This document shows, piece after piece, positions 6,630-13,440 of a stretch of DNA of 13,440 nucleotides. Numbering within the stretch: the stretch's first letter is position 1; the number at the start of each line of letters is the position of its first letter. The stretch is from contig DGXO01000016.1 in the NCBI GenBank assembly GCA_002395605.1, forward strand, positions 34,630-48,069. The letters run 5' to 3'. Under the pieces are notes generated by a model, which saw only the letters and a program-made list of their open reading frames with translations, did no database searches and was not told the DNA's origin. This stretch comes from Bacteroidales bacterium UBA4230. GTDB taxonomy: Bacteria > Bacteroidota > Bacteroidia > Bacteroidales > UBA932. The translations under genes and the position numbers were made by a program.

Positions 6630-7964
6630 ATGAAAACTAGTGCAAAATGGTATAAGTGGGAGGTCCTGGCCCTTCTGTGGGTTGCGTACCTCCTGAATCA
6701 GGGAGACCGTCAGGTCTTCAATTCCGTGCTGCCGCTCATCAGGGACAGCCTGGGCCTCACGGATACGTCGGTAAGCCTTATAGCTGTGTTCTTCAACCTG
6801 TTCTATGCCGCAATGGTTCCCATTGGAGGCTGGGTAGGAGACCGTTTTTCCCGTAAATGGGTCACTACTCTCAGCATCCTTTTCTGGAGCGTGGCCACAA
6901 TGCTCACCGGCCTTGCAAACGGGGTGTTCCTTCTCATTCTCACCCGCTCTGTTGCAACGGGTGGCGGAGAGGCTTTCTTCGGCCCGGCAAACTATTCCCT
7001 GCTTGGGCAGTACCACACCGATACCCGCGCAAGAGCCATGTCCATACACCAAACCTCATATTATGTAGGTGTTATTCTGGCAGGCTGGCTTGCGGGATAC
7101 ATCGGAGACCATCTTGGGTGGCAGTACGCCTTCTACATCTTTGGTGGCGCCGGCGTTGTATGGGCCGCCGTCATGGCCATACGCCTCAAAGACGCACCAC
7201 GTGACACCGAAACACCCCTTTCCGTGTCAAGAGAGAGACAGGCTGGGCATAGCGAATCACTTGGGGCGGGAGATCCTTCGACTACGCTACGCTCCGCTCA
7301 GGATGACAATAAGAATAAAGTATCAATCTGGGACGGCTTCAAAACCGTGTTCACAACACCTACGGCACTTATGGTCACACTTGGCTTTTGCGGATTCATC
7401 TTCGTTATTACCGGATACATGACTTGGGTGCCAACGTTCCTTCAGGAGAACTTCGGCCAAACCGGAGCGCAGGCCGGGCTCAATTCCATGCTGTGGACTT
7501 ATGTAGCGGCGTTTATCGGCGTTCTCATTGCCGGAACGCTCAGTGACAAATGGGCCGCCAAAGACCCCAAGAAGCGTATGATAATCCAGGGCGCGGGCCT
7601 TATCCTTGGCGCGGCGTTCCTCCCCTTCATGGGCAGCGTAAAGAGCATCTGGCTGCTGTACCTGTGCTTTGCAGGCTGGGGCTTTTTCAGGGCCTTCTTT
7701 GACGCCAACATCTATGCAGCTCTCTACGACGTAACTCCGGAGCACCTACACGCAAGCTGCTCCAGCGCAATGATAATGACCGGATTCGCAGTGGGTGCAA
7801 CCGCCCCGTACATCCTTGCCATAATAAAGGAATCTACCGGCAGCCTCAACGCCACCTTCCCCATCCTGGGGGCAATCTGGGTGGTATGCGGCATCGCCTG
7901 CCTGTACGTAAGCTATAAACACTATAATAAAGATAACGCTAAACTATATGACCCTAGAAGCTAA
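6630..7964 (+). CDS. MFS sugar transporter
   Basis: A 444-residue hydrophobic protein with about 12 predicted membrane helices, the usual size and form of major facilitator superfamily carriers. The first helix is followed by NQGDRQVFNSVLPLIRDSLG. The conserved loop between helices 2 and 3 reads GGWVGDRFSRKW, and a matching loop in the second half reads GTLSDKWAAKD. It should move a monosaccharide or sugar acid across the inner membrane with protons. Its place ahead of two isomerases and a kinase supports a sugar, but the substrate cannot be read from sequence. The ATG at 6630 fits the promoter just upstream. The cytoplasmic loop between helices 6 and 7 (about residues 195-233) is unusually long and contains an in-frame REP-like element at residues about 214-226. 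The 3' end overlaps the next gene by 17 nt. Confidence 0.9.
   Translation: MKTSAKWYKWEVLALLWVAYLLNQGDRQVFNSVLPLIRDSLGLTDTSVSLIAVFFNLFYAAMVPIGGWVGDRFSRKWVTTLSILFWSVATMLTGLANGVFLLILTRSVATGGGEAFFGPANYSLLGQYHTDTRARAMSIHQTSYYVGVILAGWLAGYIGDHLGWQYAFYIFGGAGVVWAAVMAIRLKDAPRDTETPLSVSRERQAGHSESLGAGDPSTTLRSAQDDNKNKVSIWDGFKTVFTTPTALMVTLGFCGFIFVITGYMTWVPTFLQENFGQTGAQAGLNSMLWTYVAAFIGVLIAGTLSDKWAAKDPKKRMIIQGAGLILGAAFLPFMGSVKSIWLLYLCFAGWGFFRAFFDANIYAALYDVTPEHLHASCSSAMIMTGFAVGATAPYILAIIKESTGSLNATFPILGAIWVVCGIACLYVSYKHYNKDNAKLYDPRS
7271..7308 (-). repeat. REP-like element (reverse orientation) inside the MFS gene
   Basis: On the + strand it begins AGATCCTTCGACTACGC and ends TCAGGATGACA, the complement of the TGTCAT...GGATCT repeat form. 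ATCCT and AGGAT pair at the ends. The frame gives DPSTTLRSAQDD, a peptide typical of such repeats being translated. It sits in the loop between helices 6 and 7, where extra residues are tolerated. A short inverted repeat TGACAC/GTGTCA (7202-7207 and 7224-7229) precedes it in the same expanded linker. Confidence 0.75.
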
Positions 7965-9411
7965 AACCAGAAAACCCCGGGCCGGACTGCTCCTTGTAGC
8001 ATCCCCCAGGTTCAAGAACCTGTACGGTCCCAAGCGCGGAACCTACGGAGAGAGAAAGGAGAAAGCCGTGGAGGAAATCAAGGCCTCCATGGACTTTTTG
8101 GAACTTGTAGACCCCGGAATCGTATATGAGAGAGAGGATGCCGAAAAAGCCCTCAAGCTCTTCTTTGACAAGGACGTAGACTTTGTCTATGCCGAATTCC
8201 TCTCATGGAGCGAAGACTTCGCATGGATCCGCTTCCTCCGCGACTGCCCCGCCATGCCCATCATCTTTGCCAACGTGGCAAAGCCCAGGATGACATTCGA
8301 GACCACCCTTGACGATGACGACTTTGTGGACTACCTCTGCGCAGGAACCCTTGTTGGCTCCCTGGAAGGCTCCGGCAGCATCAAGCGCATCCCCCGGAAA
8401 GGCGTCAAGACCGTCATGGGCACCCGGGAGGAGATAACGGAAAAGGTAAGGGTTTTTGCCGAAGCCGCACGCGTGAGGGCCATCCTCCGCCGTTCCACCG
8501 TTGGCCTCATGGCCAATATGAACGAAGCCATGTGGAGCACCTACATAGACAACTACGACCTCTTCACAAAAATCGGCCCGGAAATCCATTACCTCCCCTA
8601 CTCCGACTACGGCGCTGAGATAGAGGCGCTTACCGACGAAGAAGTGGAGACCTACGCCAACAACCTCACCTCCCGCTACAAGATGATGCCGGACGTTGAG
8701 TACGACAAGTTCATAGGCTGCGTGAAGGCCACTCTTGCCATAAAGAAGATGGCCGAAAAGAACGGCATAGACTGCTATGTGTACAACGACATAGACCAGG
8801 CCACCTTCCGCACCGCCGGCTGCCGCGCGGGCTTCTACCCGCAGTGGTTCAACGAAAACGTGAGCGTACTGGTCCCTGAGGCCGATATCGGCGCGGGTCT
8901 TATCACCTATATCCTGAAACTCCTCACCGGAAAGCACGTGAATTTCATAGAGCCGTTCCACATTGAGGACGACTTTGGAACATTCGCAGGCGGCCACGCC
9001 GGCCCCAACGACCACAACGACCCCGCCTGGCAGGACAATGTTGTGATTTCCCGTGACGTCCGCTTTGCCAAAACCAACTGGAAGTATGCCGGAGCGCCGT
9101 TCGCCTGGTACCGCATAAGCCCTGGCCTCAAGACCGTGGCGGGCCTCTATGAGCAGGGCGGCAAGTACAAGCTCATTACTTTCCTTGCCGAAAGCCTCTC
9201 CGAGAAAGACACCCCCCAGAGCACCAAGAAGCATCTTCTGGCCACATACAGCCACACCATTTTCAAGCCTCAGGTGCCCGTGAAGCAGCTTTGGGAGCAG
9301 GTCCTAAGGATTGGCGCCACCCAGCACTATGCCATTGTAGACGGAGACTGCAGGGCTCAGCTTGAAGACCTTGCAGCAATAATGGGATTTGAATTTTATA
9401 ACTTGCAGTAA
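7948..9411 (+). CDS. L-arabinose/L-fucose isomerase superfamily protein (AraA-like)
   Basis: A 487-residue cytoplasmic protein. The C-terminal half shows the metal-site pattern of the AraA/FucI superfamily: E311 in VLVPEADIGAG, E335 in FIEPFHIED, H350 in AGGHAGP and H460 in IGATQHYAIV. The spacing is close to the E306-E333-H350-H450 set known for E. coli AraA. The last 30 residues (QLEDLAAIMGFEF) match the usual AraA C-terminal form. Such enzymes use Mn2+ to convert aldoses to ketoses, for example L-arabinose to L-ribulose. The N-terminal domain is diverged and lacks the typical AraA start, so this is a side family and the substrate is inferred from context (GH127 upstream). The start overlaps the MFS gene by 17 nt, and the stop and the next start share TAATG, so translation is likely coupled. 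Confidence 0.75.
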   Translation: MTLEAKTRKPRAGLLLVASPRFKNLYGPKRGTYGERKEKAVEEIKASMDFLELVDPGIVYEREDAEKALKLFFDKDVDFVYAEFLSWSEDFAWIRFLRDCPAMPIIFANVAKPRMTFETTLDDDDFVDYLCAGTLVGSLEGSGSIKRIPRKGVKTVMGTREEITEKVRVFAEAARVRAILRRSTVGLMANMNEAMWSTYIDNYDLFTKIGPEIHYLPYSDYGAEIEALTDEEVETYANNLTSRYKMMPDVEYDKFIGCVKATLAIKKMAEKNGIDCYVYNDIDQATFRTAGCRAGFYPQWFNENVSVLVPEADIGAGLITYILKLLTGKHVNFIEPFHIEDDFGTFAGGHAGPNDHNDPAWQDNVVISRDVRFAKTNWKYAGAPFAWYRISPGLKTVAGLYEQGGKYKLITFLAESLSEKDTPQSTKKHLLATYSHTIFKPQVPVKQLWEQVLRIGATQHYAIVDGDCRAQLEDLAAIMGFEFYNLQ

Positions 9412-11282
9412 TGTCATTCATGTACAACCCGTTCCCCTATCACGACCCCAAACCCGTGAACAGGCCGGAACTGAGCAAAAAGACAATTGAATCAATCAAG
9501 GGAGGCGGCACCCAGAAGGTTGCCAAGGCCTTCATGACCTCCATTGCGGAAAAAGTGCGCACGGAAGGCGCCATAGTGGCCCTGGACGGTTACACAACCG
9601 CCAAATGGGACCTCTTTGTGAGCCTGCTGGCCCGTGAGTGCGACGTCTTCGGGTTCAAGATAGAGTTCGTGGACTCCGCCGCCCGCACCTTCAAAAGCGG
9701 AGAGGAGATTGACTCCATCATTGACCCTCTCCTTATCTGGGACAAGAAGATAGACCCCACCCTCCTTTATGGAAAGGTGTATCACGGAGGGTATATCGGC
9801 CTTATGGACCCCGTAAAAGTGGAGGCTTTCAAGAAGGAAATCCCCGCCCTGAAGGCCCCCGGGACGCTTGTGCTGGTGTACGGCTACGGCTGCCTCATCA
9901 AGGAATTCCGCGGAATGTATGACATAAAGTGCTGGTTTGACATAACCCCCATGAACTCCATGCTAAGGATAAGGGCCGGAGAGTACGCCAACATCGGCAA
10001 GAAGCACACGGGAATAATCAACCGCACCATACGCCGCTGCTACTACTGCGACTTCGAGAACGCCGTGCAGCTCCGTAAACAGCTCTTCGACGGCGGGGAA
10101 CTGGATTACTACTTCCTGGACAACGACAGGCCCAACCTCCAGATGATGCCCTTCGGCACATTTGCCGATATTTGCGCGCAGCTTGTGAAGTATCCCTTCC
10201 GCGCCAAGCCCTGCTACCTTGAGGGCGTCTGGGGCGGCTCTTATATGACCAAACTCCGTAACCTTCCCAAGGAGATGCGAAACGCCGCGTGGGTGTTTGA
10301 CTTCATTCCCATGGAGGTGAGCGTGCTGGTGGAAGCCGGGGCCGAAAAACTGGACATCAACTACTGCTCCTTTGTGCACAAGGAGGGCGTAAACCTCATG
10401 GGAGAGGCCTGCGTAAAGAAGTACAAAGGCTACTTCCCCATCCGCTTCAACTGGGACGACTCCTACCACAGCACCGGCAACATGAGCATCCAGTGCCACT
10501 CCGGCGGCAAGTTCAACGTGGAGAACTACAACGAGTTCGGCCGTCAGGACGAAAGCTACTATGTTGTGATAACCGGCCACGAGGCCAAGACTTTCATCGG
10601 CTTCAGGGACGACGCCGACATCCCCGCCTTCTTCCGTGAGATTGAGGCGGCCGATACCGAGCACAAGCCCTGTGACTACATGAAGTACGTGAGCTACGAG
10701 GAATCAAAACCCGGCCTCCAGGTGATGCTTCCCGCCGGGACCATCCACTCCAGCGGCCGAAACCAGGTTATCCTGGAGATAGGCTCCCTCACAATAGGCT
10801 CATATACATATAAGATGTACGACTACCTCCGCCTGGACTTCGATGGCAAGCAGAGGCCCATCCACACAAAGCTTGGAGAGGAAAACGTGCGCCAGGACCG
10901 CCGCTACAGCGTTATCCATGACCCCAAGAGCCCTGAATACATTGTTCAGGAGCCGCGCCTTGATGCCGAAGGAAATGGCTGGAAGGAGTACATCCTTGGA
11001 GAGAACCCCCAAATGTACATATCCCTCCGCCGCCTGGAGTTTGAGGAAAAATGCGAGCAAGACACTAGGGGAGAGAAGTTCCACGTGCTTACGCTGGTAG
11101 ACGGAGACCATATCCGGATTCGCAGCGTAGAGCACCCGGAGCGCTATTTTGACCTTGACTTCATGGAAATTGCCTGCGTACCGGCGTCCATGGGAAGATA
11201 CGTAATAGAGAACCTTGGCAAAGAGCCCATCAGAGTACACAAAACCTGCCTCAGAGACGGATATGAGTCTGACCCTGCTTGA
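9411..11282 (+). CDS. Class I mannose-6-phosphate isomerase-like protein with extra N-terminal domain
   Basis: A 623-residue protein, far longer than a standard class I PMI (about 320-440). The PMI/cupin part starts near residue 265 with EGVWGGSYMTKL. Candidate zinc ligands are Q361 and H363 (IQCHSGG), E381 (DESYYVV) and H446 (PAGTIHSSG), followed by YKMYDYLRLDFDGKQRPIH (about 467-485). This is the same order as in known PMIs. The final 70 residues form another cupin-like strand region. Residues about 53-180 resemble a P-loop kinase fold (AIVALDG at 54-60), but the loop GYTTAKWD lacks the GK(S/T) needed to bind nucleotide, so this domain is probably not an active kinase. PMIs interconvert mannose-6-P and fructose-6-P; here another sugar phosphate is possible. 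The ATG at 9411 shares a base with the previous stop. Confidence 0.72.
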   Translation: MSFMYNPFPYHDPKPVNRPELSKKTIESIKGGGTQKVAKAFMTSIAEKVRTEGAIVALDGYTTAKWDLFVSLLARECDVFGFKIEFVDSAARTFKSGEEIDSIIDPLLIWDKKIDPTLLYGKVYHGGYIGLMDPVKVEAFKKEIPALKAPGTLVLVYGYGCLIKEFRGMYDIKCWFDITPMNSMLRIRAGEYANIGKKHTGIINRTIRRCYYCDFENAVQLRKQLFDGGELDYYFLDNDRPNLQMMPFGTFADICAQLVKYPFRAKPCYLEGVWGGSYMTKLRNLPKEMRNAAWVFDFIPMEVSVLVEAGAEKLDINYCSFVHKEGVNLMGEACVKKYKGYFPIRFNWDDSYHSTGNMSIQCHSGGKFNVENYNEFGRQDESYYVVITGHEAKTFIGFRDDADIPAFFREIEAADTEHKPCDYMKYVSYEESKPGLQVMLPAGTIHSSGRNQVILEIGSLTIGSYTYKMYDYLRLDFDGKQRPIHTKLGEENVRQDRRYSVIHDPKSPEYIVQEPRLDAEGNGWKEYILGENPQMYISLRRLEFEEKCEQDTRGEKFHVLTLVDGDHIRIRSVEHPERYFDLDFMEIACVPASMGRYVIENLGKEPIRVHKTCLRDGYESDPA

Positions 11283-12072
11283 CATAGGCGGCACTTATAT
11301 AAAGTGTGCCGACGGCCGCCAGATTCCCATCTCATCGGACGGGAGCCGGGAGGTCATTGCCGAAGCCCTGAGGAGCGCTGTGTCACCTCGACAGAAGCCC
11401 GAAATCTCACAAATCGGCGTAGCCATTCCCGGGCCCTTCGACTACAAAAACGGCATCTTCCTCATGAAGCACAAGTTTGCCTCCGTGTACGGAGAACGCT
11501 TCCAGGATTTAATCTGTCATTCTGAGCGCAGCGAAGAATCTCCGGACATCCGCTTCATGCACGACGTAAACGCCGTCCTGAAGGGCGCCATAAGGCAGCT
11601 TGGCCTGGGCCACGGCATCACGGCGCTTGTGACCATGGGAACCGGCCTGGGATACTCCTACGCCATTGACGGTGAAATCCAGGAAAGCGAAACCGGCTCT
11701 CCCGCAAAGAGCATCTGGAACCTTCCCTACCAAGGCGGAATCCTGGAAGACACCGTAAGCGCCCGCGGAATCCGCATTGCCTATGCCCGTAAAACCGGGG
11801 ACGGCACTCAGAGCGCACTTAGCATAGCAAGGCGCGCCTATGCCGGAGACATTGAGGCCATGGAAGTGTACCACCAGGTGGGAACCGTCCTTGGAGAGGC
11901 CCTGAGGGAGCAGTTTATGGACATGAGGGTGGAAACCCTCCTCCTTGGCGGCCAGATAGCAAAGTCACTGAGCCTTATGATACGCCCCCTGAAAAACGCC
12001 CTTCCCGGAGTCCTCATACTGCAGGTCCCGGAAAATTCCGTGTTCCTGGGGCTCCAGAGTTTGTTTGAATAA
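11263..12072 (+). CDS. ROK-family sugar kinase
   Basis: This encodes 269 residues. It starts with LTLLDIGGTYIKC, the phosphate-binding motif of ROK kinases, followed by VAIPGPFDY, the HDVNAV segment whose aspartate (about D102) is the likely catalytic base, and TMGTGLGYSY. ROK kinases phosphorylate glucose, fructose, mannose, allose or N-acetylated sugars with ATP. The usual zinc motif CxCGxxGCxE is absent: the matching place reads PYQGGILEDTVSARGI, so this is a zinc-free branch, and the protein is somewhat short for the family. Residues 85-93 (CHSERSEES) come from an in-frame REP-like element. The ATG at 11263 overlaps the PMI-like gene by 20 nt and starts directly before the conserved motif. 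It is the only kinase in the cluster, so it presumably phosphorylates the product of one of the isomerases. Confidence 0.88.
   Translation: MSLTLLDIGGTYIKCADGRQIPISSDGSREVIAEALRSAVSPRQKPEISQIGVAIPGPFDYKNGIFLMKHKFASVYGERFQDLICHSERSEESPDIRFMHDVNAVLKGAIRQLGLGHGITALVTMGTGLGYSYAIDGEIQESETGSPAKSIWNLPYQGGILEDTVSARGIRIAYARKTGDGTQSALSIARRAYAGDIEAMEVYHQVGTVLGEALREQFMDMRVETLLLGGQIAKSLSLMIRPLKNALPGVLILQVPENSVFLGLQSLFE
11515..11541 (+). repeat. REP-like element inside the ROK kinase gene
   Basis: TGTCATTCTGAGCGCAGCGAAGAATCT is split here as TGTCATTCTGAGC (11515-11527) and GCAGCGAAGAATCT (11528-11541). ATTCT and AGAAT pair at the ends. It is translated as CHSERSEES between a conserved strand and the catalytic HDVNAV segment. 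The reading frame continues normally on both sides, so the insertion did not break the gene. Confidence 0.8.
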
Positions 12073-12091
12073 CGTTTAACCAAATAACAGT

Positions 12092-13440
12092 ATGTCCTTG
12101 ACAAAGACCATTAAAACGCTTCTACTTGCAGTGGCTGCCGTCCTTGCAGCTCTCCCCGCATGGGGCCAGAGCAGCAACGTGAAGGGCCGTGTCCTTGACG
12201 AGACCGAGACTCCCGTCGCCGGAGCCTTCGTCACCGTCAAGAACGAAACCCGCGGCGTCATGACCGACGGCGCAGGTGAGTTTGAGATCTCCGTAAAGCC
12301 GTCCGACATCCTCATTGTGAGTTTCCTGGGATACGAGGACGAGGAAGTTCCGGTCCGCGACCAAAAGGAAATCCTAGTGAAACTGGTTCCCCAGGCCAAC
12401 CAGCTTGAGGAAGTGGTGAAGGTTGCCTACGGTACCCAGAAGAAAGCCTCAATCATCGGTTCCATCACAACGGTTGATGCCGAACAGCTAAAAGCGCCAA
12501 TCGGCCAGCTTTCAACGGGCCTTGCCGGTAAACTTGCCGGCGTTGTGGCCGTACAGCACACCGGTGAGCCCGGTTCCAGTGCCGAATTCTGGATCCGAGG
12601 CGTTAACACCTTCGGCGCAAACTCATACCCGCTGATTCTTGTAGACGGCGTGGAGCGCTCAATGGACCTTGTTGACACTGAGGACATTGCCTCCTTCTCC
12701 ATCCTCAAGGACGCAACCGCCACGGCCCTTTACGGCGTACGCGGCGCAAACGGCATCGTGCTCATCACAACCCGCCGCGGCTCCGAGTCCAAGCCTAAGG
12801 TCAACGCCAAGATTGAGAGCGGCTTCACTTCCCCCACCCAGCTGCCCAGGATGGCTTCGGCGCAGCAGTTCATAGACTACCTCAACATGATGAAGCCGGG
12901 CACCATAGACGACTACGCAAAGCGCATGTACCTGTCCGGGGCCGACCCCGACCTCTACCCCAACGTAGACTGGATCCATGAGATTTTCAAGGAGCAGGCC
13001 ATGACCCTGAAGGCCAATGTCAACGTGACGGGCGGTACCAAGAACGTGCGTTACTACGCAGGCGGCTCCTATTACTTCGAGGACGGTATATTCAACGTGG
13101 AGAAGAACGACCGCTACAATTCCCAGATGAACTACAGCCGGTTCAACTTCCGAACAAACGTGGACATCAACATCACAAAGTCCACCACCCTGGGCATGGA
13201 CATCTCCACCCAGTTCACCAAGAAGAACCAGCCCGGAACAGGCCTTGGAAGCATCTACAACACCGTAATGCAGATTACGCCCATCGGCTTCCCCAAGGTG
13301 TTCAGCGACGGAACCCTCTCCAACCCCGAGACCGGTTCCAACCCCTACAACATGATAAACAACATGGGTTACGCCACCATAAATACGCAGAACGCGCAGA
13401 CCACGGTGGCCCTTACCCAGGACTTCTCCGAAATCATCAC
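12092..13440 (+). CDS. SusC/RagA-type TonB-dependent outer-membrane receptor (5' part)
   Basis: The frame opens at the ATG at 12092 and has no stop before the window edge, giving about 449 visible residues of a protein normally near 1000. The signal peptide spans about residues 1-26 (LLLAVAAVLAALPAWGQ). A carboxypeptidase-regulatory-like (beta-sandwich) domain follows at about 28-107 (VKGRVLDETETPVAGAFV). Next come the TonB-box-like EEVVKVAYGTQKKASIIG and the plug domain with FWIRGVNTFGANSYPLILV and SILKDATATALYGVRGANG, the signature of SusC-type receptors; the barrel then begins. These proteins import oligosaccharides through the outer membrane with a SusD lipoprotein, which is expected just downstream. 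The gap after the ROK gene is 19 nt with no promoter visible, so the receptor probably belongs to the same operon. Confidence 0.95.
   Translation, partial: MSLTKTIKTLLLAVAAVLAALPAWGQSSNVKGRVLDETETPVAGAFVTVKNETRGVMTDGAGEFEISVKPSDILIVSFLGYEDEEVPVRDQKEILVKLVPQANQLEEVVKVAYGTQKKASIIGSITTVDAEQLKAPIGQLSTGLAGKLAGVVAVQHTGEPGSSAEFWIRGVNTFGANSYPLILVDGVERSMDLVDTEDIASFSILKDATATALYGVRGANGIVLITTRRGSESKPKVNAKIESGFTSPTQLPRMASAQQFIDYLNMMKPGTIDDYAKRMYLSGADPDLYPNVDWIHEIFKEQAMTLKANVNVTGGTKNVRYYAGGSYYFEDGIFNVEKNDRYNSQMNYSRFNFRTNVDINITKSTTLGMDISTQFTKKNQPGTGLGSIYNTVMQITPIGFPKVFSDGTLSNPETGSNPYNMINNMGYATINTQNAQTTVALTQDFSEII

Noticed and set aside
7200..7320. Possible frameshift or pseudogene in the MFS transporter
   Set aside because: The linker is long and odd, but the frame continues into normal membrane helices 7-12, so it is an in-frame insertion in a loop.
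8203..9255. A 350-codon open frame on the minus strand inside the isomerase gene
   Set aside because: It is a mirror of the codon bias in a GC-rich gene. The + strand protein has clear metal-site motifs, and the minus product is low-complexity V/G/A/H with no recognisable domain.
9963..10664. A 233-codon open frame on the minus strand inside the PMI-like gene
   Set aside because: It is a shadow of a well-supported gene, with no recognisable domain or promoter.

Overview
The window looks like a chromosomal piece of a Bacteroidota (Bacteroidales-type) bacterium. The evidence is a SusC/RagA-type TonB-dependent receptor, lipoprotein and secreted glycoside hydrolases typical of polysaccharide utilisation loci, and promoters with the Bacteroidota -7 box TAnnTTTG. 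Genes also overlap without strong Shine-Dalgarno sites. The coding DNA is fairly GC-rich, which would fit a gut- or rumen-associated Bacteroidales lineage; no finer placement is justified.

Layout. Position 2-742 (+) holds the 3' part of a DUF4434-like TIM-barrel protein. It converges on a GH3 lipoprotein glycosidase at 766-2955 (-). A 635-bp divergent intergenic region (2956-3590) is packed with short palindromic and inverted repeats, many at an exact 22-nt spacing. To its right, everything reads on the + strand: a mutarotase-like protein (3591-4451), a secreted GH127-type beta-L-arabinofuranosidase (4444-6423), then a 206-bp gap with a hairpin and a promoter. A tightly overlapping catabolic set follows: MFS transporter (6630-7964), AraA/FucI-superfamily isomerase (7948-9411), a long class I phosphomannose-isomerase-like protein (9411-11282) and a ROK-family sugar kinase (11263-12072). 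A SusC-like receptor starts at 12092 and runs off the right edge.

How the genes may work together (inference). The receptor with its usual SusD partner, presumably beyond the window, would import glycan fragments. GH127, GH3 and possibly the DUF4434 protein would release monosaccharides in the periplasm or at the surface, and the mutarotase would interconvert anomers. The MFS carrier would bring the sugar into the cytoplasm, where the two isomerases and the ROK kinase would feed it into central metabolism. GH127 plus an AraA-like enzyme suggests L-arabinose. No FGGY ribulokinase or AraD epimerase is present, and a PMI-like protein is not part of the classical arabinose route, so the true substrate and pathway are open.

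The most unusual signals are two. First, a repeat island lies between the divergent promoters: two unrelated palindromic motif families share a 22-nt period, next to two matched hairpins and a pair of inverted repeats that share one centre. Second, REP-like repeat fragments (inner part translated as CHSERSEES, or DPSTTLRSAQDD in the opposite orientation) are carried in frame inside three genes: the mutarotase, the MFS transporter and the ROK kinase.
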